Below, piece by piece: positions 35,207-44,272 of a DNA stretch of 64,000 nt. The DNA is taken from NCBI RefSeq assembly GCF_048087625.1, contig NZ_CP159805.1, positions 310,001 through 374,000 of the forward strand. Reading direction: 5' to 3'. Every line of letters starts with the position of its first letter. Position 1 is the stretch's first letter. Made by a program: the position numbers and the translations under genes. This DNA comes from Pseudothioglobus sp905182815. GTDB lineage: Bacteria > Pseudomonadota > Gammaproteobacteria > PS1 > Pseudothioglobaceae. The notes under the pieces were generated by a model, which saw only the letters and a list, made by a program, of their open reading frames with translations, did not search any database and was not told where the DNA came from.

Positions 35207-35835
35207 ATAAAAATATATCAGAATTAACTCCCAATCTAAAGGGTAAGCTACTTGATGTTGGCTGCGGTACCAAGGCTTATCAATGTATGTGCAACGTAGA
35301 GAAATATATTGGATTGGAGATAGATAATGAAGATAATAGAAGTCATAGTTCTGCAGATATTTTTTATGATGGTAAGGTAATACCTTTTGAAGATAAAATT
35401 TTTGACAGTATTTTATCAACCCAAGTGTTTGAGCATGTATTTAACCCAAATGATTTTTTAAAAGAGATAAATAGAGTTACAAAAATAGGGGGAATGTTTC
35501 TTTTAACAGTTCCATTTGTTTGGGATGAACATTCACAGCCTTATGACTATGCTAGATATTCATCTTTTGGGTTGGAGCATATTTTAAATAACAATGGCTT
35601 TAAAATAGTACATTTTAAAAAAAGTGTAAATGATTTTAGTATTATTTTTCAATTAATTAATGCTTACGTAGTGAAAACCCTGGTAACAAAGAATTCATAT
35701 TTAAATCTACTTATAGCGTTATTATTGATTGCACCATTTAATATTATCGGATTGTTTTTTTCAAAAATATTACCAAAAAATAATGATTTATATTTGGATA
35801 ATATTGTTTTAGCAAAAAAAAATAAAGATGTATAG
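35107..35835 (+). CDS. Class I SAM-dependent methyltransferase with C-terminal hydrophobic segment
   Basis: A 242-residue protein. Motif I is KLLDVGCGTKAYQCM (about 47-61), with YIGLEID and ILSTQVFEHVFNPNDFLKEI further on and GGMFLLTVPFVWDEHSQPYD near 140. Around residues 198-220 a hydrophobic stretch (LLIALLLIAPFNIIGLFF) probably anchors it to the membrane. The 5' end is duplicated at 40055. It overlaps the next gene by 8 bases. Substrate not known. Confidence 0.78.
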   Translation: MLKRLKKIYKQEQFNPKILGLVVNPFYFARKGLYKNISELTPNLKGKLLDVGCGTKAYQCMCNVEKYIGLEIDNEDNRSHSSADIFYDGKVIPFEDKIFDSILSTQVFEHVFNPNDFLKEINRVTKIGGMFLLTVPFVWDEHSQPYDYARYSSFGLEHILNNNGFKIVHFKKSVNDFSIIFQLINAYVVKTLVTKNSYLNLLIALLLIAPFNIIGLFFSKILPKNNDLYLDNIVLAKKNKDV

Positions 35836-36781
35836 CTACTGCACTTTATTTGATAGCAACTATTTAACTCGTGGTTTGGCTATGTATGAATCGCTTAAAA
35901 AATATAGTGATAATTTTCATCTTTATATTTTTGCATTCGATGAAAAAAGTGATGAAATGTTAAGAAAATTATTTTTAGAGCATGTCACTATCATATCACT
36001 TTCGAAGTTTGAAGACGAAGAGCTCTTAAACGTCAAGGGTGATAGATCTATAGCCGAATACTGTTGGACATGCACACCTTCTATTATTAAATACTCCATA
36101 GAGAATTATGGGCTAGATAACTGTACTTATGTCGATGCAGATATATACTTTTTTAGTAACCCATCTGTACTCATTGATGAAATGGGAGGCAAGTCTATAC
36201 TGATTACGGAGCATAGGTTTACACCTAAGTATGATGCAACTAAGGCAAGTGGTAAGTATTGTGTACAGTTTATGACATTTAAAGATGATGTAAATGGAAT
36301 GCTAGCTTTAAATTGGTGGCGTGAAGCATGTCTTGACTGGTGTTACGCTAAATTTGAAGATGGGAAAATTGGAGATCAGGGGTATCTAAATGATTGGATG
36401 ACAAGATTTGAAGGAGTTCATGAGCTGCAGAATTTGGGTGGTGGTGTTGCGCCTTGGAATGTGCAACAATATGATTTAAGTGATAAATCTTTTGGACTTG
36501 TGTTCTATCATTTTCAAGGCTATAGAATGTGGAGTGGTAATAAAATCGCTTTGAGCGTTTATAAGCTTAGTGATAATGACATTAATCTACTATATAGACC
36601 ATATACAAAACACCTTGATCGAATAACACAAGATTTACTTAAATTTGACAATGTTAGTGATTACAATGGAATTGCAAAAAAGAGGTTTAGTTATTTAAGG
36701 GTATTTGTAAGGTGGCTGTACTTTAAGAGTAAGGGTTTTGAAAGTACTGTTGTTAGTAAAAAGTATTTATTAAAGGGCTGA
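35828..36781 (+). CDS. GT8-like glycosyltransferase
   Basis: A 317-residue GT-A protein. YSYCTLFDSNYLTRGLAMYE opens it, the metal site is CTYVDADIYFFSNP (DxD near 99-101), and DGKIGDQGYLNDWMTRF then LGGGVAPWNV follow, as in GT8-type and similar LPS transferases. A 5' relic of the same gene lies at 34995. It sits 2 bases before fdtA. The donor is unknown. Confidence 0.75.
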   Translation: MYSYCTLFDSNYLTRGLAMYESLKKYSDNFHLYIFAFDEKSDEMLRKLFLEHVTIISLSKFEDEELLNVKGDRSIAEYCWTCTPSIIKYSIENYGLDNCTYVDADIYFFSNPSVLIDEMGGKSILITEHRFTPKYDATKASGKYCVQFMTFKDDVNGMLALNWWREACLDWCYAKFEDGKIGDQGYLNDWMTRFEGVHELQNLGGGVAPWNVQQYDLSDKSFGLVFYHFQGYRMWSGNKIALSVYKLSDNDINLLYRPYTKHLDRITQDLLKFDNVSDYNGIAKKRFSYLRVFVRWLYFKSKGFESTVVSKKYLLKG

Positions 36782-36783
36782 GA

Positions 36784-37143
36784 ATGGCATATATTATTGA
36801 TTTACCAACATTTTCAGATGAGCGGGGTAGTTTGACAGTTATCGAAAATTTACTTCCATTTGATGTAAAAAGATTTTATTATATTTATAATGCCGTGGTG
36901 AAGAGAGGTGGGCATCGACATAAGAAAAATATGCAAGCTTTGATATGTTTAAGTGGCAGTTGTGAAGTATATGTAAACATCAGAGGTGATGAAGAAATTT
37001 TTTTGCTAAATGTCCCTGATAAATGCTTAATATTGAATCCTGAAGATTGGCATATTATGGACAAATTTTCTGAGAGTGCAACACTCCTAGTTTTTGCCTC
37101 TGAGTTTTATAATTCTGATGATTATATTGACGAGCCATATTGA
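36784..37143 (+). CDS. fdtA: dTDP-4-oxo-6-deoxyhexose 3,4-ketoisomerase (FdtA/QdtA-like)
   Basis: A 119-residue single cupin. It moves the keto group of dTDP-4-keto-6-deoxyglucose from C4 to C3, ahead of 3-amination. TFSDERGSLTVIENLLPFDV and the metal/active-site histidines in GGHRHKKNMQALICLSGS are typical of the family, with NPEDWHIM near the end. It overlaps the aminotransferase by 4 bases. FdtA and QdtA differ in C4 stereochemistry, and this cannot be told by eye. RmlB is not in the window. Confidence 0.88.
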   Translation: MAYIIDLPTFSDERGSLTVIENLLPFDVKRFYYIYNAVVKRGGHRHKKNMQALICLSGSCEVYVNIRGDEEIFLLNVPDKCLILNPEDWHIMDKFSESATLLVFASEFYNSDDYIDEPY

Positions 37144-38237
37144 TGATTGAGTATGAAAATCTCAAGAAAGTAAACGAGAAATTATTTGATAAATATAATA
37201 ATTGCTTTAATGAATTTATTGAGAGTGGTTGGTATATATTAGGCGGACAAGTTGATAAGTTTGAAAGTGAGTTTTCAAGGTTTATTGGTACAAATCATTG
37301 TATTGGTGTAGCATCAGGATTAGATGCTTTAATACTGGCAATTGATGCATTTGATTTCCCTTGTGGCAGCGAGATAATCGTTCCATCTAATTCTTACATA
37401 GCAGCTATTTTAGCAATTGTTCGGAATGGTTATACACCTATATTAGTAGAGCCAGATATTGCGACATATAATATTGATCCAAGTTTGATAGAAGATAAAA
37501 TCACAGAAGATACAGTGGCTATATTGGTAGTACATCTTTATGGAAAGTCTTGTGAGATGGATAGAATCAGTCAAATTGCTAGTATGTTCGGCTTGGAGGT
37601 TATTGAGGATTGTGCACAGGCTCATGGTGCGGAGTTTAAAAGTCAAAAGGTTGGTAGCTTTGGTGTAGGTTGTTTTAGTTTCTACCCAACAAAGAATTTA
37701 GGAGCTTTAGGCGATGCTGGTGCTATTACTTGTAATAATCAACAGTATAGCAATAAGATAAAGTCTTTGAGAAATTATGGAAGCTCAAAAAAATATTATA
37801 ATAATGACTTGGGATATAATTCAAGATTGGATGAAATACAAGCTGGATTTTTGTCTAAAAAGTTAGAAATTTTGGACGACATTACAGCCCATAAAAGAGA
37901 ATTGGCAAGGACTTACTTTAATAACTTGGATGATAGGTTTATCAAGCCTATTGTTAACGAGAATTATTTTGATGTTTATCATATATTTAATATACGACAT
38001 CAGCAAAGAGATGAGTTAAAAGAGTATCTATTAGAGAACGGTATAAAAACAGAAATACACTATCCTATTCCACCGCATAAACAGAAGGCAATGGATGGCA
38101 TGTTTTTGGATAAGTACCCTATAAGTGAAGAGATTCATGCTACAACATTAAGTCTTCCTATATCTTATTTCCATACAAAAAAAGATATACTAAAGGTCTG
38201 TGAGATTGCAAACAGTTGGATAGCACGTATATTATGA
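37140..38237 (+). CDS. fdtB: dTDP-3-keto-6-deoxyhexose 3-aminotransferase (FdtB/QdtB-like)
   Basis: A DegT-family PLP enzyme of 365 residues. K185 in SFYPTKNLGALGDAGAI is the PLP lysine; the motif and the opening WYILGGQVDKFESEF with VASGLDALILAI are typical of 3-aminotransferases (FdtB, QdtB, DesV). With fdtA it should make dTDP-Fuc3N or dTDP-Qui3N. The N-acetyltransferase FdtC/QdtC normally found next to it is missing. The stop overlaps the ATG of an rmlA relic (ATGA). Confidence 0.9.
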   Translation: MMIEYENLKKVNEKLFDKYNNCFNEFIESGWYILGGQVDKFESEFSRFIGTNHCIGVASGLDALILAIDAFDFPCGSEIIVPSNSYIAAILAIVRNGYTPILVEPDIATYNIDPSLIEDKITEDTVAILVVHLYGKSCEMDRISQIASMFGLEVIEDCAQAHGAEFKSQKVGSFGVGCFSFYPTKNLGALGDAGAITCNNQQYSNKIKSLRNYGSSKKYYNNDLGYNSRLDEIQAGFLSKKLEILDDITAHKRELARTYFNNLDDRFIKPIVNENYFDVYHIFNIRHQQRDELKEYLLENGIKTEIHYPIPPHKQKAMDGMFLDKYPISEEIHATTLSLPISYFHTKKDILKVCEIANSWIARIL

Positions 38238-38332
38238 AAGGAATAATTTTAGCTGGAGGCTCAGGCAACTATCTCTATGATGACGGGCATGAAAGAACAT
38301 TACTCTATGTTGCATTAAAAGATAGAAACTAG
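38234..38332 (+). pseudogene. rmlA: Truncated start of an rmlA gene
   Basis: A 32-codon ORF starting in the ATGA overlap with fdtB. It begins MKGIILAGGSG, identical to the N-terminus of the RmlA at the left edge, then deviates (NYLYDDGHERTLL) and stops. The nucleotidyltransferase loop GTRLYP is destroyed. An rmlA gene next to fdtA/fdtB is the usual arrangement, so this is probably what remains of the original gene after a deletion. Confidence 0.8.
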
Positions 38333-38339
38333 GATTGTC

Positions 38340-39137
38340 ATGAAATACTTTTTCAATACAATGTTCATCTTACTAGTTAAATTTGGTATAAATCCAATTT
38401 CTATGTGGAGGTTTTTTTTGGGGTTGCCATTTTTTGTTAAGGATGCTTTTGTGTTTTACTGGCAGAAGCGAGAGAGTAATGAAAAACAACATTTTTCTTT
38501 TGGTTTATTATTTCCAATTTTAGATGAGAGATTCAAGTCAAGCGGTTCTGCTAGTGGGCATTATTTTCATCAAGATTTGTTGGTGGCTCGTAGGATTTAT
38601 GAAAACAAACCTGATGTTCATTTGGATATAGGTTCGAGAGTTGATGGCTTTGTGGCACATGTTGCTTCATTTAGAAAAATCGAAGTTTTAGATGTTCGAC
38701 CAATAGGACAAAAAGTTCAGAATATTACTTTTAAAAGAGCAGATTTAATGCAGCTTGATGACAGTATGTCAGAGTATTGTGATTCATTATCTTGCTTACA
38801 TGCTTTGGAGCATTTTGGGTTAGGTAGATACAATGATCCAGTCAACTATGATGGCTATCTTGATGGCTTAAATAGTATATATCAGATCTTAAAAGCAGGC
38901 GGTAAGTTTTATCTTTCAGTTCCAATTGGAAAACAGAGGGTTGAGTTTAATGCACATAGGGTTTTTTCAGTAGAGTATTTGTTAGGGTTGTTTGATGATA
39001 AATATACTGTTGATTATTTTTCTTATGTTGATGATAGTGGTGATTTACACACAAATATTGCGTTAGGAAAAGTAGATATAAGTGAAAGTTTTGGGTGTAG
39101 TTATGGTTGTGGTATTTTTGAAATGACCAAAATATAA
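38340..39137 (+). CDS. DUF268-family putative methyltransferase
   Basis: A 265-residue protein. HLDIGSRVDGFVAHVASF replaces a classical motif I. DSLSCLHALEHFGLGRYNDP (about 160-179) and GGKFYLSVPIGKQRVEFNAH are the signature of the DUF268 family, which is common in LPS clusters and looks like a Rossmann methyltransferase. A hydrophobic N-terminus (residues 3-35) may anchor it. Neither substrate nor activity is established. Confidence 0.78.
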   Translation: MKYFFNTMFILLVKFGINPISMWRFFLGLPFFVKDAFVFYWQKRESNEKQHFSFGLLFPILDERFKSSGSASGHYFHQDLLVARRIYENKPDVHLDIGSRVDGFVAHVASFRKIEVLDVRPIGQKVQNITFKRADLMQLDDSMSEYCDSLSCLHALEHFGLGRYNDPVNYDGYLDGLNSIYQILKAGGKFYLSVPIGKQRVEFNAHRVFSVEYLLGLFDDKYTVDYFSYVDDSGDLHTNIALGKVDISESFGCSYGCGIFEMTKI

Positions 39138-39146
39138 TAAATTTAG

Positions 39147-40034
39147 ATGATAATAGTCAATATTGTTGGTGGGCTTGGCAATCAAATGTTCCAATATGCA
39201 TTTGGGTATGCTATGTCAAAGGAAAATAATACAAAGATCAAGCTTGATATTCGTGGTTTTGATGCTTATAGCCTTCGTACCTATGAATTAGACTTATTTA
39301 ATATTGAAGAAAATCTAGAGCTTCAATCGACATATAGTTTTCTTTTGAATCAGCTTAATGGTAAAAATAATTCCCCCCTAAGTAAGGCTTCTCGTAAGGT
39401 GTTAAGAAGGTTGTTAAGATTTACTAAATTTTATTACCAAGAGAATAAAGATTATACTTTTGATGAAGGTGTTTTTAATATAAAAATAGATACTTATTTT
39501 CATGGATATTGGCAAAATGAAAAGTATTTTAAGAAATATCGTAAAGAGCTTTTAGAGGTGTTTACGTTAAAGAATATTCATTCTAAAACTATAGAATACC
39601 AGCAACAAATTATCAAAAGTGATGCAGTAAGTTTGCATATTAGGCGCGGTGACTATGTAACTGATGCTTTCACAAATAGTGTTCATGGAGCTTGTGATAT
39701 AGAATATTACAAGAGGGCAGTAGCGGAAGTTCTAATAAGTAAAAAACAGGCGCACTTTTTTATTTTTAGTGATGATTTGGATTGGACGAAAGGTAATCTC
39801 GATTTTATTGAAAATAAAACATTTGTAAGACTTGAATCTAATATTTCAGATCACGAGGAGATGTATTTAATGAGCCAATGTAAGTATAATATTATTGCAA
39901 ATAGTTCATTTAGTTGGTGGGGTGCTTGGCTTAATCAGAATTCAGATAAAAAGGTAATTGCACCAAAAAAATGGTTCAAGGAAGGCAAGCTTAATTCAAA
40001 GAATATTATTCCTAATTCATGGATGCGATTATGA
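39147..40034 (+). CDS. GT11 alpha-1,2-fucosyltransferase
   Basis: A 295-residue GT11 enzyme using GDP-L-fucose. IVGGLGNQMFQYAFGYAM at the N-terminus, VSLHIRRGDYV (about 158-168), the GDP-fucose site, and IIANSSFSWWGAWLNQ near 250 are the family motifs. It relies on gmd/fcl at 5.3-7.4 kb. Bacterial relatives make alpha-1,2 links in O-antigens, sometimes mimicking blood-group H. GT11 is secure; the exact acceptor is not. Confidence 0.93.
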   Translation: MIIVNIVGGLGNQMFQYAFGYAMSKENNTKIKLDIRGFDAYSLRTYELDLFNIEENLELQSTYSFLLNQLNGKNNSPLSKASRKVLRRLLRFTKFYYQENKDYTFDEGVFNIKIDTYFHGYWQNEKYFKKYRKELLEVFTLKNIHSKTIEYQQQIIKSDAVSLHIRRGDYVTDAFTNSVHGACDIEYYKRAVAEVLISKKQAHFFIFSDDLDWTKGNLDFIENKTFVRLESNISDHEEMYLMSQCKYNIIANSSFSWWGAWLNQNSDKKVIAPKKWFKEGKLNSKNIIPNSWMRL

Positions 40035-40054
40035 GTAATTCAAAAATTTTTAGA

Positions 40055-40186
40055 AGTAATATCTTTGTTCGATTAATACAAAAAAAATGCTTAAAAGATT
40101 AAAAAAACTATGCACGCTAGAGCAGTTTAATCCAAAGATAATTGGATTAGTCCTTAATCCATTTTATTTTGCAAGAAAAAGTTTGT
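40055..40186 (+). repeat. Direct repeat, copy 2, carrying a truncated methyltransferase start
   Basis: The second copy of the repeat at 35076. It contains a 47-codon relic (40087-40230) reading MLKRLKKLCTLEQFNP then KIIGLVLNPFYFARKSL, close to the intact start MLKRLKKIYKQEQFNP at 35107, after which homology ends and a stop follows. It precedes the wbpM-type gene by some 50 bases. Confidence 0.9.
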
Positions 40187-40240
40187 GGGTAAATACCCTT
40201 ATCAACTTTAAAATAACTCATTTAAACTGACTGATATACT

Positions 40241-42121
40241 GTGTTAAATAAAATCATTAATTTGTCACGGCGTATCAAGCAGCTTGTTTTAGTTTTTATT
40301 GATTCTTTGCTTCTTGTGTTAGTTCTTTTGATATCGTTTTCGATTCGTCTCGGACACCTTTACTTTCCAAGTGGTGATTTGATTTGGCTAATATTTGGTG
40401 CGCCTGTTATTGCCATTCCTATCTTTGCTAACTTTGGGCTGTATCGAACAATTATTCGTTATATTGGCCTTAAGGCCCTATGGATGGTTGTTCAGGCGTC
40501 AACGTTATATGCCTTGATTTGGAGTGTGCTTGGGGTTTTAGTTGCGATTGAGGGCTTACCACGTTCAGTTATATTAATAAATTGGCTATTGATCATGATA
40601 GCTATAGCTGGTTCGCGGATGTTCGGGCGCTGGCTTCTCTCAGAGACTCACTATAGAACAAATATTGCAGAGACCAGTAATGTAATGATATATGGTGCTG
40701 GCTCCGCTGGCAGGCAGTTGTCGATTGCCTTAACACAGTCGACTGAGTACAATCCAGTGGCTTTTATTGATGACAACAGTGAACTGCAACGTCAATCCAT
40801 TAATGGCATTATTATTATCTCTAGGGGTGACTTAGATCAACTGATTGAGAAAAAAAATGTCACTGAAGTGTTGATAGCGATTCCGTCATTGAGTCGCATT
40901 AAGCGTAATGAGGTTATCAATTTTTTGGAATATTATCCGGTACTTGTTCGCTCATTGCCAGGTGTGGCAGAGTTAGCGCAGGGTAAGTTTAGAATTTCTA
41001 ATCTAAGGGATGTGAGCATTATAGACTTGCTAGGCCGTGATTCTGTTACTGCCAACAAGGAGTTATTGAGTAAAAATATTACTAATAAAGTGGTAATGGT
41101 AACTGGAGCTGGGGGCTCTATCGGTTCTGAGCTTAGTCGGCAGATATTGGTTTTAAAGCCAAAAGTGTTGCTACTGTTTGAGCAGAGTGAGTTCGGCCTG
41201 TACAGAGTTAATCAAGAACTCATAAATGTTGGTATGCCCAATGTTGAGATATTGCCAATGTTGGGCTCTGTTACCAACAGAAAACGCTTAAATCATATCA
41301 TGCAGCGCTTAGATGTAAATACAATTTATCATGCGGCAGCTTACAAGCATGTGCCGATGGTTGAGTCGAATAATGCCGAAGGGGTGAGTAATAATATTTT
41401 TGGCACCCTTACTTGTGCCCAGGTTGCAATTGAGAATGGGGTTGAGGCTTTTGTATCGATTTCTACTGACAAAGCCGTGCGACCAACCAACACCATGGGG
41501 GCAACAAAGCGCGTGGCTGAGATGGTATTGCAGGCCCTGGCAGGGCAACACAGAACTCGCTTTAGCATGGTAAGATTCGGCAATGTTTTGGATTCCAGTG
41601 GATCGGTGGTGCCGCTGTTCAAAGAACAGATTAAAAGGGGTGGGCCGATTACAGTGACCGACCCTGAAATTTTGCGTTATTTCATGAGCATACCCGAGGC
41701 TGTTGAGCTAGTTATTCAGGCAGGTGCTATGAGCAAGGGGGGAGATATGTTTGTACTTAATATGGGTGAACCTGTGCGCATTGTTGATCTGGCTAGAAAG
41801 ATGGTTCGTTTAAGCGGCCTAGAGATTAAGGATAAGCTTCACCCGGATGGCGATATTGAGATTCAATTCACCGGACTAAGGCCAGGTGAAAAGCTTTATG
41901 AGGAGCTGCTGATTGGTGAAAATGTTTTTGAAACCGATAATCCAATGATCATGCGCGCAGAGGAAGAGATGATGGTGTGGGATGATTTAAAGTTAATTAT
42001 TGATGAGTTGGAAAAGGCTGTTGATAACAACGATCAGAATATGCTGCGGCAGTTATTAATAAAAGCTGTGCCGAGTTTTAAGCCACAATGTGATATTACT
42101 GATATTTTATATAACGATTAA
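40241..42121 (+). CDS. UDP-GlcNAc 4,6-dehydratase, membrane-bound (WbpM/PglF/FlaA1 large form)
   Basis: A 626-residue protein with four membrane spans in residues 1-120, a CoA-binding-like Rossmann domain (VMIYGAGSAGRQLSIALTQS) and a C-terminal SDR domain: GAGGSIGSELSRQI (about 289), AAYKHVPMVE, STDKAVRPTNTMGATKR (the active-site Met replaces Tyr, normal in this family) and RFGNVLDSSGSVVPLFKEQI. It makes UDP-4-keto-6-deoxy-GlcNAc for the PglE-like aminotransferase. The start is GTG. It is visibly less AT-rich than most genes here, suggesting it is an older core gene at the end of the exchangeable region. Confidence 0.94.
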   Translation: MLNKIINLSRRIKQLVLVFIDSLLLVLVLLISFSIRLGHLYFPSGDLIWLIFGAPVIAIPIFANFGLYRTIIRYIGLKALWMVVQASTLYALIWSVLGVLVAIEGLPRSVILINWLLIMIAIAGSRMFGRWLLSETHYRTNIAETSNVMIYGAGSAGRQLSIALTQSTEYNPVAFIDDNSELQRQSINGIIIISRGDLDQLIEKKNVTEVLIAIPSLSRIKRNEVINFLEYYPVLVRSLPGVAELAQGKFRISNLRDVSIIDLLGRDSVTANKELLSKNITNKVVMVTGAGGSIGSELSRQILVLKPKVLLLFEQSEFGLYRVNQELINVGMPNVEILPMLGSVTNRKRLNHIMQRLDVNTIYHAAAYKHVPMVESNNAEGVSNNIFGTLTCAQVAIENGVEAFVSISTDKAVRPTNTMGATKRVAEMVLQALAGQHRTRFSMVRFGNVLDSSGSVVPLFKEQIKRGGPITVTDPEILRYFMSIPEAVELVIQAGAMSKGGDMFVLNMGEPVRIVDLARKMVRLSGLEIKDKLHPDGDIEIQFTGLRPGEKLYEELLIGENVFETDNPMIMRAEEEMMVWDDLKLIIDELEKAVDNNDQNMLRQLLIKAVPSFKPQCDITDILYND

Positions 42122-42209
42122 GCGCTGGACGATAAGAGATTTCCAAAGCTAGGGTTGAGCATTTTCTTTAGTTGTTATACTGCACTTGCCATTTTTTTTT
42201 GTTTAAGGC

Positions 42210-43046
42210 TTAGATCAGATCCTGTTGCTTGGCAAAGTAATTTGTAGCCTCTACAAAGCCCTTAATTCCTCCGCAATCATAGCGCGTTCCTTTAAACTTA
42301 TAGGCAATCACCTTGCCTTTTTTAGCTTGAGTGAGAAGTGCATCGGTGATTTGAATCTCACCGCCTTTGCTCGGCTTCGTATTTCTAAGAATATCAAAAA
42401 TATCTGGCGTTAGTATGTAACGTCCAATAATTGCCATGTTGGTTGGGGCATCTTTTGACTCAGGTTTTTCGACCATATTCGTTACACGAAATGTATCCTC
42501 CATCTCATTGACTAAGTTACCAGCGATAATTCCATATTTGCTAGTTTGATCCATTGGGATTTCTTCAATGGCCACGATTGAACATTTATGTTGGTTGTAT
42601 ACTTCAATCAATTGCGAAATAACTCCACTTTCATCGTCATCATTCACGCACAGATCATCTGCAAGAATTACAGCAAAGGGCTCATCACCAATTAGAGGCT
42701 CACTAGTTAGTATAGCGTGACCTAGCCCAAGCATTTCTTGTTGGCGAACATAAGTAAAAGTAGATTTTTTTAGAATTTCTTTTATTTCTGTTAAATAGTG
42801 TTCTTTTGGAGTTCCTTGAAGTTGTGATTCTAATTCAAATGAGTTGTCGAAGTGATCTTCTATTGCACGTTTACCTCTACCAGTCACTATAGCCATATTG
42901 TTGATCCCAGCTGATAAAGCTTCCTCCACTCCATATTGAAGTAGTGGTTTTGTAAGAATGGGTAACATTTCTTTAGGAACTGCTTTTGTAGCTGGTAAAA
43001 ATCGAGTTCCATATCCTGCAGCAGGAAAAAGACATTTATTAATCAA
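42210..43046 (-). CDS. galU: UTP-glucose-1-phosphate uridylyltransferase
   Basis: Makes UDP-glucose from UTP and glucose-1-phosphate. The 278 residues show KCLFPAAGYGTRFLPATKAV, PKEMLPILTKPLLQYGVEEA, FVRQQEMLGLGHAIL (here TYVRQQ) and NMVEKP with the usual ending (GTRYDCGGIKGFVEATNYFA). It is convergent with the dehydratase and divergent from the GT10 gene. It supplies Ugd with substrate. Identity is secure. Confidence 0.96.
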   Translation of the reverse strand: MINKCLFPAAGYGTRFLPATKAVPKEMLPILTKPLLQYGVEEALSAGINNMAIVTGRGKRAIEDHFDNSFELESQLQGTPKEHYLTEIKEILKKSTFTYVRQQEMLGLGHAILTSEPLIGDEPFAVILADDLCVNDDDESGVISQLIEVYNQHKCSIVAIEEIPMDQTSKYGIIAGNLVNEMEDTFRVTNMVEKPESKDAPTNMAIIGRYILTPDIFDILRNTKPSKGGEIQITDALLTQAKKGKVIAYKFKGTRYDCGGIKGFVEATNYFAKQQDLI

Positions 43047-43236
43047 TTTAATTACCTATTGTTTCAAAAATTCAATTATAACTAAACTAAGTGATAGTAA
43101 TAGAATGACTAGTAATATTTAATATGATTTATAAATATATACGATGATGATGTTTTTATATAATATATTCAATAGTCTTTTTCTTAGGTTAAAATAAACA
43201 ATAGTAATTCTTAAAACCATCTAAATCCTAACTTTT

Positions 43237-44250
43237 ATGTTAAGAATTAAAGTTTCTGCAGCTAGTCAGCCTAATAATTTATATCTTAGACACACCCCTG
43301 GAATGAGTGGTATTTGGGGAGATTGCGAGTTTTTTATTAATACTGATGTTGAAGAGTGTGATTGGTGGTTTGTATTGCATGGCTCGGGACTAGCTAATAC
43401 TGAAGAATGCTTATGTGATCCAAATCATATAGTTTATGTCTCCATGGAGCCAAATGAGACAATTAGCTCAGTTTCAAATAAATTTATGGATCAATTTTCA
43501 CATTTGGTAATTTGTGATCGCCATATCAAACATCCAAATATAACATACATGAATTGGCTTACTTGGTGGGTAGGAATATCTGTGAAAATAGGTAAAGGCC
43601 ATCATTTTTCTAAAAATTATAAATATAATTATGATGATTTTAGTAATATGAAGCCATTTACTAAAGAAAATAAGGTGTCAGTTGTTTATTCACCTAGAAA
43701 TGTTTCAAGTGGACATCAAAAAAGAATTAATTTTTTAGATAAATTAATTAGCTCCTCTATTTCAAAATATATAGACGTTTATGGCGTTGGCTATAAGCCA
43801 ATTTCTGATAAATGGGATGCTATAGCTAGATACAAATATCATTTAGTAATAGAAAATACCAGATCTAAAGATTATTGGTCAGAAAAATTAGCTGATGCCT
43901 ATATTGGTTTTGCTCTTCCAATATATTTCGGATGCGAAAATATCCATGATTACTTTTCAAAAGATTCGATAATACTAATTGATATTGATGATTATGATAA
44001 GTCAATTGCATCAATAAAAAATGCAATTGAAGGGTGTCTTTACGATACAAAAATTGATTCAATCAAAGATGCTAGAAATATGGTTTTAAATAAATATAAT
44101 ATATTTCAATTGATGGCAAACATGGCTGTCACTAAATCAAATAAAGCTAAAAAAGTCAAGCTCTATACAAATTATTATTTTAAAGATAATTGGTTAAAGA
44201 AGATTGCAAGATATTCTCTGAATTTTTTTAAAAATATAAGGAAATCTTAA
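43237..44250 (+). CDS. GT10-family alpha-1,3/4-fucosyltransferase-like protein
   Basis: A 337-residue protein with the C-terminal GT10 signature: YKYHLVIENTRSKDYWSEKL followed by DAYIGFALPIYFGCENI (about 195-230), the GDP-fucose site, and VSVVYSPRNVSSGHQKRINF earlier on. The basic tail with aromatic residues suits membrane contact, as in Helicobacter enzymes. It is an isolated plus-strand gene between two minus-strand units. A second fucosyltransferase after GT11 suggests two fucosylations or two glycan forms. Confidence 0.85.
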   Translation: MLRIKVSAASQPNNLYLRHTPGMSGIWGDCEFFINTDVEECDWWFVLHGSGLANTEECLCDPNHIVYVSMEPNETISSVSNKFMDQFSHLVICDRHIKHPNITYMNWLTWWVGISVKIGKGHHFSKNYKYNYDDFSNMKPFTKENKVSVVYSPRNVSSGHQKRINFLDKLISSSISKYIDVYGVGYKPISDKWDAIARYKYHLVIENTRSKDYWSEKLADAYIGFALPIYFGCENIHDYFSKDSIILIDIDDYDKSIASIKNAIEGCLYDTKIDSIKDARNMVLNKYNIFQLMANMAVTKSNKAKKVKLYTNYYFKDNWLKKIARYSLNFFKNIRKS

Positions 44251-44272
44251 AATAAAAAAAAGCATCATTCAA

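Noticed and set aside
41309..41622. Minus-strand frames inside the WbpM/PglF gene
   Set aside because: They are opposite-strand shadows of a strongly conserved coding region, with no independent support.
42122..42209. Bidirectional terminator between the WbpM-type gene and galU
   Set aside because: A T-run is present near 42190, but I could not find a matching GC-rich stem before it.
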